A stretch of 44,532 nucleotides of DNA from Planctomycetota bacterium (GCA_022563315.1 JADFNO010000008.1:1-44532); one strand, 5' to 3'; counted from the first letter of the stretch, positions 14,505 through 24,386 are shown. Program-made: numbers and translations. The notes: generated from the sequence alone by a model not told the origin.

Positions 14505-15878
14505 TTATTTGCCGACGCAGAAGGTTGAGAAGATTCGCCCGAGCACGTCGTCGGGCGTAATGTCGCCGGCCAGCTGTGATAGCGCGTTCAGCGCCAGGCG
14601 CATCGAAGCGGCGGTCAGCTCCGGTTGACGAAGGTCCTGCGGAAAAAGACTCCCGTCCCCTTTTTTGAGCGATTGGCGGGCTGTGGTGAGATGGGAATGA
14701 GCGGCGCGCAGGGCCGCCTCATGGCGGGGGCGCAGCGCGAGCGCATCCGCGGCGAGACTGACGGCGTGATCGGAGAGTCGTTGGGCGATGATGCGGCGAA
14801 GCTCGTCAAGGCCTTCACCGGTTTCGGCGCTGACGAACAGACCGGTCGCGTCTGGCTTCGTTGAGGTGAGATCAGCTTTGGTGCGAAGGACGAGCTCAGT
14901 TGGGTGGACAGCGCGCGAAGCCGCAAGCGGCTGAGCAGAGGGTACGCAGCGCAGGATCAGCTCGGCCCGGTCGATCGCGCTGCGGGCCGAGGCCTGCATC
15001 AGTTCGTCAAGTTCATCGACGGCGTCTGCGGCGCCGGCGAGGTCAACGAGCATCACCTCGGCCGGGCCGTGATCCGTCTCGATCTGCAACGGCTCGGTCA
15101 GAACATCGCGCGTCGTCCCGGCGATTTGCGACACCACCGCGCGCTGCGTGCCAAGCAGCGCATTGAACAGCGTGGACTTGCCAGCGTTCGTTTCGCCGAT
15201 CAGGACGACCCAGGGGATCGCCTCCAACCGCTCCATCCCGATCGCGCGGTCAAGTTGCGCCACGATCTGGTGATCGAGCGAGATGAGCCGATTGTGCAGG
15301 TCCTGGGGAGCAATGGGTACGACGTCCTCCTGGTCTGTGAAGTCGAGACCTGCCTCGACAAGCGCCAGGGCGGAAGCGAGCTCGTCGGCGAGTTCCTGGG
15401 CGAACAGGCCGAGCTTCCCCGTGGCGAGGAGCCGAGCTGCGCGCAACTCCGCGTCTGATTGAGCCGCAATCACACTGGCCACACCTTCCGCCTGCGTGAG
15501 TGTCATCTTTCCATGGAAGTACGCTCGAGCCGTGAACTGCCCCGCCTCGGCGCGGCGGGCGTCGATGCTGTTTGCCTGCGCCGTGGCCAGGAGTTCGTCA
15601 ATCACGCGCTGAAGCAGGATTGGATTGCCCGGCATCTGAAGCTCAGCCGCGTCCTCGCCCGTGTAGGAATGAGGAGCGCGGAACGACAGGATCAAGACAG
15701 GTAGGTGATGAGCGCGAAGCCGCAAGCGGCAAAGATGCGCGCCGTGTTGCGATCGTACATCAGGTTCGACGTGCTCAGCCAACAGATCGAAGGTTCGATC
15801 GCCGCTGATCCGAACGATTCCTCGCGCGGAACATCCAGGTGGTGAAGCAACGGCCAGAATTGTGCTGGAGGAATCCAC
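14505..15878 (-). CDS. mnmE: tRNA uridine-34 modification GTPase MnmE
   Basis: 457 residues. MnmE with MnmG makes the 5-carboxymethylaminomethyl group on tRNA wobble uridine. The N-terminal formyl-THF-binding domain includes SSSTILAVASPPGCSARGIV and YTGEDAAELQ. A G domain follows: P-loop GETNAGKST (228-236), switch GTTRD (254-258), G3 as DLAG (279-282, usually DTAG), G4 as TKAD (333-336, usually NKxD). The C-terminal FCVGK carries the conserved catalytic Cys. Residues 405-413 (KKGDGSLFP) are an extra stretch encoded exactly by a REP-like repeat. The start is a GTG. It follows yidC by 20 bp, the classic yidC-mnmE order. The G3 and G4 changes are conservative and the protein is probably functional. 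Confidence 0.93.
   Translation of the reverse strand: MDSSSTILAVASPPGCSARGIVRISGDRTFDLLAEHVEPDVRSQHGAHLCRLRLRAHHLPVLILSFRAPHSYTGEDAAELQMPGNPILLQRVIDELLATAQANSIDARRAEAGQFTARAYFHGKMTLTQAEGVASVIAAQSDAELRAARLLATGKLGLFAQELADELASALALVEAGLDFTDQEDVVPIAPQDLHNRLISLDHQIVAQLDRAIGMERLEAIPWVVLIGETNAGKSTLFNALLGTQRAVVSQIAGTTRDVLTEPLQIETDHGPAEVMLVDLAGAADAVDELDELMQASARSAIDRAELILRCVPSAQPLAASRAVHPTELVLRTKADLTSTKPDATGLFVSAETGEGLDELRRIIAQRLSDHAVSLAADALALRPRHEAALRAAHSHLTTARQSLKKGDGSLFPQDLRQPELTAASMRLALNALSQLAGDITPDDVLGRIFSTFCVGK
14642..14666 (+). repeat. REP-like element, copy inside mnmE
   Basis: Second copy of the 25-bp element of 14467-14491 (22 of 25 identical). On the mnmE strand it encodes residues 405-412, KKGDGSLF, in a helix-loop region where other MnmE proteins have nothing similar. 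The frame is kept, so the insertion seems tolerated. Confidence 0.55.
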
Positions 15879-15898
15879 GGCGGTCCGACAGCCTAGCC

Positions 15899-18220
15899 TT
15901 AGCGTTTCTTGTATTTCTTCGGCGGAGGCTTGCGCTTCGCTTTGGCGCGCTCGATGGCATCGGTATACGCCCGAGCCTGCATATCCTTGGGCTTGCGCTT
16001 CGCTTTGGGCTTGGGCTTTTTCTTCGGGGCGAGGTCCATCTCGCTGATGTGCTTGCGCACGTATCGGCTTTCGATGATCCCGATAAGGGTTGACGTGAAG
16101 ATGTACAGCGTCAATCCCGACGGCGCGTTATAGAGCATGATTGGGAACAGGACCACCATCATGATCTTCATGATCTTCTGCTGCTGAATCTGCTCCTTGG
16201 TCATTGACGGGCTGGGCGGCGGCGACATGTACTTCTGTTGTATGTAGAAAACCACGCCCATAAGGATCGGCAGCAGGTTGAGCCCCGTTACATTAACATT
16301 GGCGAACAAGTGAACCGGCGTATTGAATTGCCAAAAGAAGTGATCGGCGCTGGAGAGGTCGGCGAGGAACGGCCATCCCCAGAACAGTTGGAAGAAACCC
16401 CAGAATGCCGGCTCGTGACGAAGCTCGAACGCGAAATACAGCATCGCATACAGGGCGATCCAGATCGGCGTTTGGAGGAACATGGGCAGGCACCCGAGCA
16501 TCTGCAACGGATTGGCCCCGCGCTCGCGCATGAGCCGCATCTGCTCCTGCTGCAGTTTCTTCGGCTGGTCCTTGTACTTCTTCTGGAGCTTGTCGATCTC
16601 CGGTTTGAGGTCGCCCATCACCTTGCCGAACCGCTGCATATTGATCTGCGCCTTCTTCGTCAGCGGATGCAGCAGCGTGCGGACCACACACACAAGAATG
16701 ATGATGGACAGCCCCCAGTCGAAGGTGATCGCATGAACGACGGAGAGGAATTCGATCAAGAAGTGCGCCAGCCACTGGAACGTGCAGATCGCGCAGAATT
16801 TCGACATCTGGTACAGGATCAGCCCGTCCATCGCCAGCGCCGCGAAGGGCTGCTGCTCGCCGAGCACGTCGCGCTGGAGCGGGCCGGCGTAGACACCGAG
16901 GTCGAACGCGGTTTCCTCACCCGGACCAATTGACCGAACCGGACTGTACAGGCCGGTGAAAACGATCTTCGGTTGATCGTCGAGCTCCGATACCTGCAAC
17001 TGGATTTCGCTGACGACGTCCTGGAAGGACTTCGATCCTTGGCCCGACTCATCGAGGATGGGATGGACGGCGAGCCCGAAGTAGCGATTGACGGTAGCGA
17101 ACCATGCGAGGACGTACCCCTTCTCACGCGAAGTGTCGTTGGGCCACAAGGTCAAGTGTTCGGTTTTTAGCACGGGGTCGCCGGCCTTCCCCGCCTCGAC
17201 GGCCTTCTTGGCCTTCTTGAGCAGGTCCAAGCGCTCAAGCAGCAGATCGTTGTCTTTGGACTCGACGCGATCGGGATCAAAGCTCGGCTGCGGGAGGAAT
17301 CCGAAGCGCGCCCGCCGGCGATCGATGTAAGCGGAGCGGTCCTGGCGGAGATCGCCGGGGCCGTATTGGATCCACTTTATGTCGAGCGATTGATCCGTTC
17401 GGTTGATTATGCGCTGCTGGATCGTAAAGCCGTACCCGCCGTCGTACAGGAACTGCCGCACGATGTCCACGATCCGCTGGTCGTTCTCATCGACGATCGT
17501 CGTCTCGAAGCGACCCTCGGCGGTCTCGGTCCACACGCTATTGGCTTGATCGAGCCGAACGGTCCGGCCGTTGATCACGATCGCAGCGACCGCAAGAACC
17601 GGGATCTCCTTTTCCTGCAGTTGACCCTTGGCGATCCACTTGAACAGCTGCGTTGTTTGCAGGACGTATCGCTTGTCATCGTTCGGCCGGTCGGGGGGTG
17701 ACGGGTCACCCGCCATGACGGCTTCGTAGTGCGCCTCGGCGCGGCGGCTGTCCGCGGCGGTCTGCCAATGCTCGGACAAGGTGATGTTTGAGATCCCGGC
17801 CCCGATCGGCGTCAACTCGATGTAAAGCTTCGCTACCCCCGGATCGAAAGAGCCGAGCGCCTGCGCCCCCGCCCCCGCCCCCGGAACGGCGGCGTCAGGA
17901 GTTGGCGCGACGGCCCGTAGGGTGGCCGCCGATTCCGCGGGTGCAGCCGACACCTCCGTCGTCTGTTGCTCGCCGATATCGGTATCAGGGTCGTCCTGGG
18001 AATCCGGCTCCGATCTCGAAGCGTCTTGCGGCTGGTTCGAGGCGACCGCCTCTTGATCCGAGTCGGTCGGCGCTTGATCAGACTCAGCGTCGTTGGGCTG
18101 GGCGGCGCTACCGGTGGCCGGTGTCGTTCGCGACGGCGAGAAGGCCACGGACAAAACGACAGCGACGGCAAAGCCCATGACTACCAGCGGAATGATGATG
18201 CGGCGGGCGCGAGGATTCAT
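15899..18220 (-). CDS. yidC: Membrane protein insertase YidC
   Basis: 773 residues, long for YidC (about 550). An N-terminal membrane helix (IIIPLVVMGFAVAVVLSVAF) is followed by an acidic Gln/Ser/Asp-rich linker and a large periplasmic domain. The conserved insertase core starts near 475: FDWGLSIIILVCVVRTLLHP, KKAQINMQRFGKVMGDLKPE, KYKDQPKKLQQEQMRLMRE, GCLPMFLQTPIWIALY, then FPIMLYNAPSGLTLYIF. The tail from about 725 is very basic (APKKKPKPKAKRKPKD and KRKPPPKKYKKR), suited to ribosome binding. YidC inserts proteins into the inner membrane, alone or with Sec. It lies 60 bp after a metallophosphoesterase gene and 20 bp before mnmE; rnpA and rpmH, often upstream, are not here. Confidence 0.96.
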   Translation of the reverse strand: MNPRARRIIIPLVVMGFAVAVVLSVAFSPSRTTPATGSAAQPNDAESDQAPTDSDQEAVASNQPQDASRSEPDSQDDPDTDIGEQQTTEVSAAPAESAATLRAVAPTPDAAVPGAGAGAQALGSFDPGVAKLYIELTPIGAGISNITLSEHWQTAADSRRAEAHYEAVMAGDPSPPDRPNDDKRYVLQTTQLFKWIAKGQLQEKEIPVLAVAAIVINGRTVRLDQANSVWTETAEGRFETTIVDENDQRIVDIVRQFLYDGGYGFTIQQRIINRTDQSLDIKWIQYGPGDLRQDRSAYIDRRRARFGFLPQPSFDPDRVESKDNDLLLERLDLLKKAKKAVEAGKAGDPVLKTEHLTLWPNDTSREKGYVLAWFATVNRYFGLAVHPILDESGQGSKSFQDVVSEIQLQVSELDDQPKIVFTGLYSPVRSIGPGEETAFDLGVYAGPLQRDVLGEQQPFAALAMDGLILYQMSKFCAICTFQWLAHFLIEFLSVVHAITFDWGLSIIILVCVVRTLLHPLTKKAQINMQRFGKVMGDLKPEIDKLQKKYKDQPKKLQQEQMRLMRERGANPLQMLGCLPMFLQTPIWIALYAMLYFAFELRHEPAFWGFFQLFWGWPFLADLSSADHFFWQFNTPVHLFANVNVTGLNLLPILMGVVFYIQQKYMSPPPSPSMTKEQIQQQKIMKIMMVVLFPIMLYNAPSGLTLYIFTSTLIGIIESRYVRKHISEMDLAPKKKPKPKAKRKPKDMQARAYTDAIERAKAKRKPPPKKYKKR

Positions 18221-18280
18221 AGGTATAAGGATCGACGGTTGCGGAACCAGCCAAGCCGGACCTACGACGCGGACGGTTCT

Positions 18281-19036
18281 CTATCGACCTTCGTAGAGCC
18301 GTTCACCGAGCCAGTCGAGCAGTTGGGGCGTGGCGCGGATCTTCGAGGCAACCGCATCGATATCGTACTCCAGTCGGAAGAAGCGAACGCAATCGTCTTC
18401 GATGATGATATAGCTGGCCCGAGGGTCGAGATCGCGGGGCTGGCCGACGGAGCCGGGGTTGATGATCGCCTTGTCTTCGCCCTCAAGTTTGTAGACGCCG
18501 TCGAGATCGTCGGGTGGGTAGAAGTCCGGTTCGTCGGTGAACACGCCGGGCACATGCGTGTGACCGACGAGCGCGTATTTATCTACAAGCTCGAAGATCT
18601 GCTGCATCTTGACCGGGGAATTCAACGCGTCCTCCGGGAACAGATACTCGTTGATGGGCCGGCGCGGCGTGCCGTGTACGTACAGGAAATCGTCTTCGAG
18701 CACCCGTACCCGCAAACGACTGAGGAACTCCCACCGCTTGGCGGACATGCCGTTGTCCGACTCCAGCTCGAACTGCTCGCGACTCCAATAGGCGGCTTGC
18801 TCGGCGGCGACGTTGAAGTTCGTCGGCTCGTAGAGAACCCCGAAGTCGTGATTCCCCATCAACGACCATTCACATCGCTCGGCCACGAGGTCCACGCACT
18901 GAACCGGGCTCGGACCGTAACCCAGAATATCGCCGAGGCAGATAATGCGATCGACGTTTTGCGTATCGATTTGATCGAGCACTGCTTGCAGCGCTTCGAG
19001 GTTCGCGTGAATGTCGCTGATGACGGCGGTTCGCAC
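18281..19036 (-). CDS. Metallophosphoesterase (YfcE/MJ0936-type)
   Basis: 251 residues, calcineurin-like phosphoesterase. The metal-binding motifs are all present: SDIHANLEAL (D8, H10), CLGDILGYGP (D36), MGNHDFG (N62, H63), YVHGTPR, and VGHTHVPG. The opening TAVISDIHANLEALQAVLD is typical of small cytoplasmic phosphodiesterases whose natural substrate is unknown. The GTG at 19036 is chosen because GGGAG lies 7 nt upstream and the family match starts at once; an ATG at 19099 adds 21 unmatched residues and would lie upstream of the likely promoter. It diverges from lpdA and may be co-transcribed with yidC. Confidence 0.9.
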   Translation of the reverse strand: MRTAVISDIHANLEALQAVLDQIDTQNVDRIICLGDILGYGPSPVQCVDLVAERCEWSLMGNHDFGVLYEPTNFNVAAEQAAYWSREQFELESDNGMSAKRWEFLSRLRVRVLEDDFLYVHGTPRRPINEYLFPEDALNSPVKMQQIFELVDKYALVGHTHVPGVFTDEPDFYPPDDLDGVYKLEGEDKAIINPGSVGQPRDLDPRASYIIIEDDCVRFFRLEYDIDAVASKIRATPQLLDWLGERLYEGR

Positions 19037-19070
19037 CGGTAGACTCCCAACGGCGGCCAAAACAGAGCCG

Positions 19071-19099
19071 ATGCTAGGAGGGCGCTGGGCGGTCGTCAA
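19071..19099 (-). promoter_or_regulatory. Sigma-70-like promoter for the metallophosphoesterase-yidC-mnmE unit
   Basis: The minus strand has TTGACG (19099-19094), exactly 17 nt, then TAGCAT (19076-19071). Transcription would begin near 19064 and give a leader of about 28 nt containing GGGAG before the GTG at 19036. Both boxes and the spacing fit a housekeeping promoter. Confidence 0.55.
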
Positions 19100-19178
19100 T
19101 GCACCGCTCGCCAGCCGATCGGCGGTGTCTGTACAATGCCCGGCCTTGCTCGACTCAACACCGGAAGGATCATGAATC

Positions 19179-20660
19179 GTGGCGGAAGCGAAGCACTACG
19201 ACCTGATCGTCATCGGCGGCGGACCCGGCGGGTACGTCGGAGCCATCCGCGCCGCCCAGCTCGGCCTGACCACCGCCTGCGTGGAGCGAGACAAGCTCGG
19301 CGGCGTGTGCTTGAACTGGGGCTGTATCCCCACCAAAGCCTTGTTGCACCAAGCCGAGGTTTACCGTGAAGCCGTGACCCACGGCGATCAATGGGGGCTC
19401 GAGTTCGACCGCGTCAAGCTCAACTGGTCCAAGGTCATCGGGCGAAGCCGCGACCTCACTTCGACCCTCAACGCCGGCGTCGCCTACCTCTTCAAGAAGA
19501 ACAAGATCGACCATCATCAAGGTCACGCCGTGATTCTTAGTGGTAAGACGGCGCACAGCCCGTGCCAGGTCGCGGTGCATGAGCCGACCGGCGACTACTA
19601 CAGCGGCGCGGGGACCGGGGAGCCGAAGATGACGTTGACCGCCGATCGTGTCCTTCTCGCAACCGGCGCGGCCCCGAAGCAGCTCCCGTTCGCGCCCTGC
19701 AACGGCACGTCGATCATCTCTTCATATGAAGCCATGAACCTCTCGAAGCAGCCGAAGTCGATGCTCATCGTCGGCTCCGGCGCGATCGGAATGGAGTTCG
19801 CTTATTTCTACAATGCCTTCGGCACGGACGTGACCGTGGTCGAGCTTCTCGATCGAATCCTGCCTATTGAAGATGACGATGTTTGCAAGTTGGCGCAGCG
19901 CGTGTTCGCCAAGCAGGGGATGACCATTCACACCTCCCACACCGTCAAGGCGATCGATGCCGGTCCCGACGGCGGGCATACGGTCACGATCGTCGATGTC
20001 AACGACGAATCCAAAACGCAGACGATTGATTGCGAGGTTGTTCTCGTCGCGGTCGGTGTCCAGGGACGGTTCGACGGGCTGTTTGATGACAGTCTGGGTG
20101 TTGCGGTCGAGAAGGACCATATTACGGTGGACTATCGGGGTGTGGCCGAGCCGACCTACCAAACGACGGTCCCGGGGATTTATGCGATCGGCGACGTCAT
20201 TGGTCCGCCCTGGCTTGCCCACGTCGCCTCGGAGGAGGCGATCACCTGTGTCGAGCGGATCGCCGGTCACCAGACGCTTGGCGTCGACTACGACTCGATT
20301 CCAGGCTGCACGTACTGCAATCCGCAGATCGCTTCAATCGGTTTGACCGAGCGGGCAGTGAAGGAGCAAGGCATCGACTATACGGTGGGCAAGTATCAAC
20401 TCAAATCACACGGCAAGGCGATTGCCGTCGGCGCCACGGACGGTTTCGTCAAGATGATTATCTCCAAGCCGTATGGAGAGATCCTCGGCGCGCACATCAT
20501 CGGCGAGGATGCGTCGGAGTTGATCGCTGAACTGGGCTTAGCCAAGCGGCTCGAAGCGACGGCGGAGGACATCATCTCCACGATCCACGCGCACCCGACG
20601 ATGGCCGAATCAATCCACGAAGCAGCGCTCGCCACCGAAGGCCGAATGATTCATAACTAG
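19179..20660 (+). CDS. lpdA: Dihydrolipoyl dehydrogenase
   Basis: 493 residues, class I FAD disulfide oxidoreductase. The FAD-binding IVIGGGPGGYVGAIRAAQLG starts the protein. The redox pair is GGVCLNWGCIPTK (C44, C49). The NAD site is SMLIVGSGAIGMEFAYFYN, the second FAD motif is IYAIGDVIG, and the C-terminal His-Glu dyad is HPTMAE (H472, E477). It reoxidises lipoamide in 2-oxoacid dehydrogenase or glycine-cleavage complexes in the cytoplasm. The start is a GTG with GGAAGG upstream; a nearby ATG at 19172 is out of frame. A loose -10 (TACAAT, 19132-19137) may serve it. No other complex subunits are in the window. A 20-residue loop near 127-146 (EPTGDYYSGAGTGEPK) is an insertion compared with typical LpdA. 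Confidence 0.95.
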   Translation: MAEAKHYDLIVIGGGPGGYVGAIRAAQLGLTTACVERDKLGGVCLNWGCIPTKALLHQAEVYREAVTHGDQWGLEFDRVKLNWSKVIGRSRDLTSTLNAGVAYLFKKNKIDHHQGHAVILSGKTAHSPCQVAVHEPTGDYYSGAGTGEPKMTLTADRVLLATGAAPKQLPFAPCNGTSIISSYEAMNLSKQPKSMLIVGSGAIGMEFAYFYNAFGTDVTVVELLDRILPIEDDDVCKLAQRVFAKQGMTIHTSHTVKAIDAGPDGGHTVTIVDVNDESKTQTIDCEVVLVAVGVQGRFDGLFDDSLGVAVEKDHITVDYRGVAEPTYQTTVPGIYAIGDVIGPPWLAHVASEEAITCVERIAGHQTLGVDYDSIPGCTYCNPQIASIGLTERAVKEQGIDYTVGKYQLKSHGKAIAVGATDGFVKMIISKPYGEILGAHIIGEDASELIAELGLAKRLEATAEDIISTIHAHPTMAESIHEAALATEGRMIHN

Positions 20661-20667
20661 GGAAGAA

Positions 20668-20690
20668 GGGATTAGGCATTAGGGATTAGG
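20668..20690 (+). repeat. Low-complexity intergenic repeat (GGGATTAGGCATTAGGGATT)
   Basis: GGGATTAGG and CATTAGG units are strung together just after the lpdA stop codon. Such GATTAG/CATTAG strings are a recognisable kind of short intergenic repeat in many GC-rich bacteria. Function unknown. Confidence 0.5.
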
Positions 20691-20700
20691 GGAAGAGAAG

Positions 20701-20743
20701 CCGGACCTGACGATCCCGATTCCATCGGGAGAGGAAGGTCCGG
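20701..20743 (+). repeat. Two-layer hairpin between lpdA and the flavin reductase gene
   Basis: Outer arms CCGGACCT (20701-20708) and AGGTCCGG (20736-20743) enclose inner arms TCCCGAT (20714-20720) and ATCGGGA (20724-20730) around a 3-nt loop. It ends 11 bp before the next ATG. No T-run follows, so it may be a REP-type element, a transcript stabiliser or a control hairpin over the flavin reductase start rather than a simple terminator. Confidence 0.6.
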
Positions 20744-20754
20744 GTAGCAGCGCC

Positions 20755-21387
20755 ATGTTCTACGAAACTGAAACCAACGATCACGGCTTGCCGCGGGACC
20801 CGTTCAAGTCGTGCGTGGCGCCGCGACCCATTGGGTGGATCTCGACGCTCAATGCTGACGGCGTGGCGAACCTCGCGCCGTTCAGCTATTTCAATGCGGT
20901 CTCGGGCGTGCCGCCACATGTGATGTTCTCGCCCGGGGGAGCGGGGCCGGAAGGCGTCGGCAAACACTCACTGCTGAACGTGCAGGCAACGGGTGAGTTC
21001 GTCGCCAACGTGGTGAGCTTGGCCCTGGCCGAGAAAATGGTGCGGACGTCAGCCGAGGCGGCGGCGGGCGTCGATGAGTTTGACCTGGCTGGACTCACCA
21101 AGGCGCCGTCGGTGCTGGTGAAGCCGCCGCGCGTGGCTGAGGCCCCGATTCACCTAGAGTGCCGGCACTGGAAGACGATCGAGATGCCGCAGGCCGGCGG
21201 CGTGCCGTGTCACTTGGTTATCGGGCGTGTGGTCGGTGTACACATCGCCGACGAGGTCATCGACGATGATGGATATGTGGACGTTCTGCGGTTTCAGCCG
21301 GTGGCCCGGCTGGGCTATCGCCAATACACGGCGGTCGAGCGGGTGTTCGAGATGAAGCTCCCCGTCCCACAAATCCGCCGAAGTTGA
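20755..21387 (+). CDS. Flavin reductase-like FMN-binding protein
   Basis: 210 residues. The opening RDPFKSCVAPRPIGWISTLN, VANLAPFSYFNAVSGVPPHV and the later GEFVANVVSLALAEKM are typical of the flavin reductase-like (DIM6/NTAB) split-barrel family. ECRHWKTIE and HLVIGRVVGVHIADEVIDDD (the HLVIGEV...H....V.d motif) follow. These proteins bind FMN and reduce flavins with NAD(P)H or serve as partners of monooxygenases; the particular partner here is unknown. The ATG is the first after the two-layer hairpin, and no strong Shine-Dalgarno is seen, although GGTCCGGG in the hairpin arm is near. It may be co-transcribed with lpdA. Confidence 0.88.
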   Translation: MFYETETNDHGLPRDPFKSCVAPRPIGWISTLNADGVANLAPFSYFNAVSGVPPHVMFSPGGAGPEGVGKHSLLNVQATGEFVANVVSLALAEKMVRTSAEAAAGVDEFDLAGLTKAPSVLVKPPRVAEAPIHLECRHWKTIEMPQAGGVPCHLVIGRVVGVHIADEVIDDDGYVDVLRFQPVARLGYRQYTAVERVFEMKLPVPQIRRS

Positions 21388-21609
21388 TATATTGGATCTT
21401 CGATCGGAAGAAGTTCCAGCCTGTCCGGGGTTTGATCAATGAGAAGATGACCAGCAATGCGGTCCGCAACGACCGGATCGCGGCCGGTAATACGAACTGT
21501 AAGACGTTGTCAATCAAAAACTTACGTGTTTTCTTGGCCGAGCCGGCTCGAATCGGGTATCTTGGTGAGAGCTTCAGGCAAAGGGGGCCCGGGCCGATGG
21601 GAGCGAATT
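21388..21609. other. Intergenic region before the methyltransferase gene
   Basis: 222 bp with no convincing gene; a plus-strand frame through it lacks any family character. TTGGCC, 17 nt, GTATCT near 21535-21563 is a weak promoter candidate for the methyltransferase gene, and GGGAGCG before the ATG at 21610 is its ribosome binding site. Confidence 0.35.
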
Positions 21610-22257
21610 ATGACCACCACTACACAGCCACTGGCGACGAGCGTTGACTACTTCGAATCGATCTACGCCGATGCCCAAGGTGATGCGTCACGCATTCCTT
21701 GGGAGGATGGGCACGCTTCGGATGCCTTGATCAATTGGCTCAACACGGTGGCCCCGTCGTTGGTGCGGTGCGGCGCCCGCGTGGCCGTCGTCGGCTGCGG
21801 TTTGGGTGACGATGCCCGCGCGCTGATCCACCGCGGCTACGAAGTGACGGCCTTTGACTGCTCGGACACCGCCGTTCACTGGGCCCAATCGCTTGATCCG
21901 ACCAATGCGGGTCTATACGTCCGTGCCAACCTCTTCGATCTTCCCCCGCGGTGGCATCATCGCTTTGATCTGGTCGTTGAAGTCAACAACCTTCAATCGT
22001 TGACGACCGACCTTCGACAGGAAGCCGCAACCGCCCTGGCAAACCTTCTGACACCGCACGGGCGGTTGCTTGTCATCTGTCGCGCCGCCGAGACGCCGGC
22101 CGAGTTTGTGGACGGCCCGCCCTGGCCGCTCACGGAATCTGAGCTGCTCGAAGCGACCGCGCTGGCCGGACTCGTTCCGGACAGCCCGTTGTCTTCGTTT
22201 TGCGACAACGACGATCCGGCGGTGCTGCAACTCCGCGCGGTCTTCCGGCGCGTCTGA
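21610..22257 (+). CDS. Class I SAM-dependent methyltransferase
   Basis: 215 residues. The N-terminal SVDYFESIYADAQGDASRIP and WEDGHASDALINWL are followed by motif I VAVVGCGLGDDARALIHRGY, the ribose-binding loop VTAFDCSDTAVHWAQ, and the motif IV region FDLVVEVNNLQSL, then LANLLTPHGRLLVICRAAE. The layout resembles thiopurine/TehB-like methyltransferases with small-molecule substrates, but the substrate is not known. The ATG at 21610 has GGGAGCG upstream; an upstream extension of 51 residues is an arginine-rich non-family stretch. No link to the neighbouring flavin reductase or peptidase genes is evident. Confidence 0.85.
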   Translation: MTTTTQPLATSVDYFESIYADAQGDASRIPWEDGHASDALINWLNTVAPSLVRCGARVAVVGCGLGDDARALIHRGYEVTAFDCSDTAVHWAQSLDPTNAGLYVRANLFDLPPRWHHRFDLVVEVNNLQSLTTDLRQEAATALANLLTPHGRLLVICRAAETPAEFVDGPPWPLTESELLEATALAGLVPDSPLSSFCDNDDPAVLQLRAVFRRV

Positions 22258-22347
22258 ACCGCTGTCGTCGCTCGCCGCTTCCGACCTGGATGGTCTCTAT
22301 TTACCAACGGAATTCCGTGCCGATCGCGCTCGTGTGTGGCGCACCGC

Positions 22348-22353
22348 TACACT
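22348..22353 (+). promoter_or_regulatory. -10-like hexamer close to the M16 peptidase start
   Basis: TACACT ends 7 nt before the ATG at 22361, and no Shine-Dalgarno is present. The same spacing is seen before parA. If it is a true -10 box, the transcript would begin at or next to the start codon. The -35 is not clear. Confidence 0.3.
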
Positions 22354-22360
22354 GTGACGT

Positions 22361-23593
<1,233 letters not shown>

Positions 23594-23602
23594 GCTGAAC
23601 GG

Positions 23603-24343
23603 CTACGGTCCGGGGTCGGGGAAGGCCCAGGTCATTGCCTTCGGTTCGGCGCCCAACATTTCCCGAATGTACGCCCCGAGCAGCCGGTTAGCGCGATCAA
23701 CGGCTGAAGCATCCGCCGTATCGACTGACTCGCCGCCGGCCACCGCCCGAAGCAGCGCGATCGTTTCCAAGCGAACGCGCCAGCGATCACCCGCGCCGGT
23801 GTCAGCAACCACGCCGCCTGCGGCCGCCGAGAACGCCAACGTCGAAGACTCAGCGTCCAACGGACGACCCGTCTGGGCGTCGTGATCCAATTGCGGCCGG
23901 TATCCCGTCTCGCACAGAATCGACCACTGGAACCGTAGAAGTGTCAGGGCGACCTGATCCGTGTCGTCAAGCGCGGCCAACGATCGCCTGAACTCGTCGA
24001 AAAGTTGGGGGTGTGGGTCATGCTCACTGAGCATGTGATGAATGAGGTCAGCCATATACAGACCCGCGCGATTCGCCGCCAAACGCTGCCGCAGCGCCCG
24101 GTAGAGTTCCTCAAGGTGCCACTCGGTGATCGTGGCCAGGTCCTGATTCGGTTTGACGATAGCGACGACTTGTCCGCACGTGAGCAGATCAATCCCGCCG
24201 GAGAACTTGCCTTTGGCGCGCTTGGACCCCTTGGCGATGCCCCGCAGCACGCCGTGCGCTCGCGCAAACAGGCTCACCGTCTGAGACGTTTCCGAGTAAT
24301 CCCAGCGGCGGATGCAGATGGCGCTATCGGTGATGGTCGGCAT
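23603..24343 (-). CDS. recO: DNA repair protein RecO
   Basis: 246 residues. The OB-fold N-terminus is seen in DSAICIRRWDYSETSQTVSL, FARAHGVLRGIAKGSKRAKG and IDLLTCGQVVAIVK, and the helical part in LYRALRQRLAANRAGLYMAD. RecO helps RecR load RecA at gaps and anneals strands. The zinc-binding Cys cluster of many RecO proteins is missing: the region reads GYRPQLDHDAQTGRPLD where CxxC is common. The ATG at 24343 starts the family match; a frame from 24499 would extend 52 residues backward across the parA start and is rejected. It diverges from parA across 79 bp. No clear Shine-Dalgarno is seen. Confidence 0.9.
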   Translation of the reverse strand: MPTITDSAICIRRWDYSETSQTVSLFARAHGVLRGIAKGSKRAKGKFSGGIDLLTCGQVVAIVKPNQDLATITEWHLEELYRALRQRLAANRAGLYMADLIHHMLSEHDPHPQLFDEFRRSLAALDDTDQVALTLLRFQWSILCETGYRPQLDHDAQTGRPLDAESSTLAFSAAAGGVVADTGAGDRWRVRLETIALLRAVAGGESVDTADASAVDRANRLLGAYIREMLGAEPKAMTWAFPDPGP

Positions 24344-24386
24344 TGGGAAGGGCCGGAGATCGGAGGCTTTGGGCACGGCGTTATGG

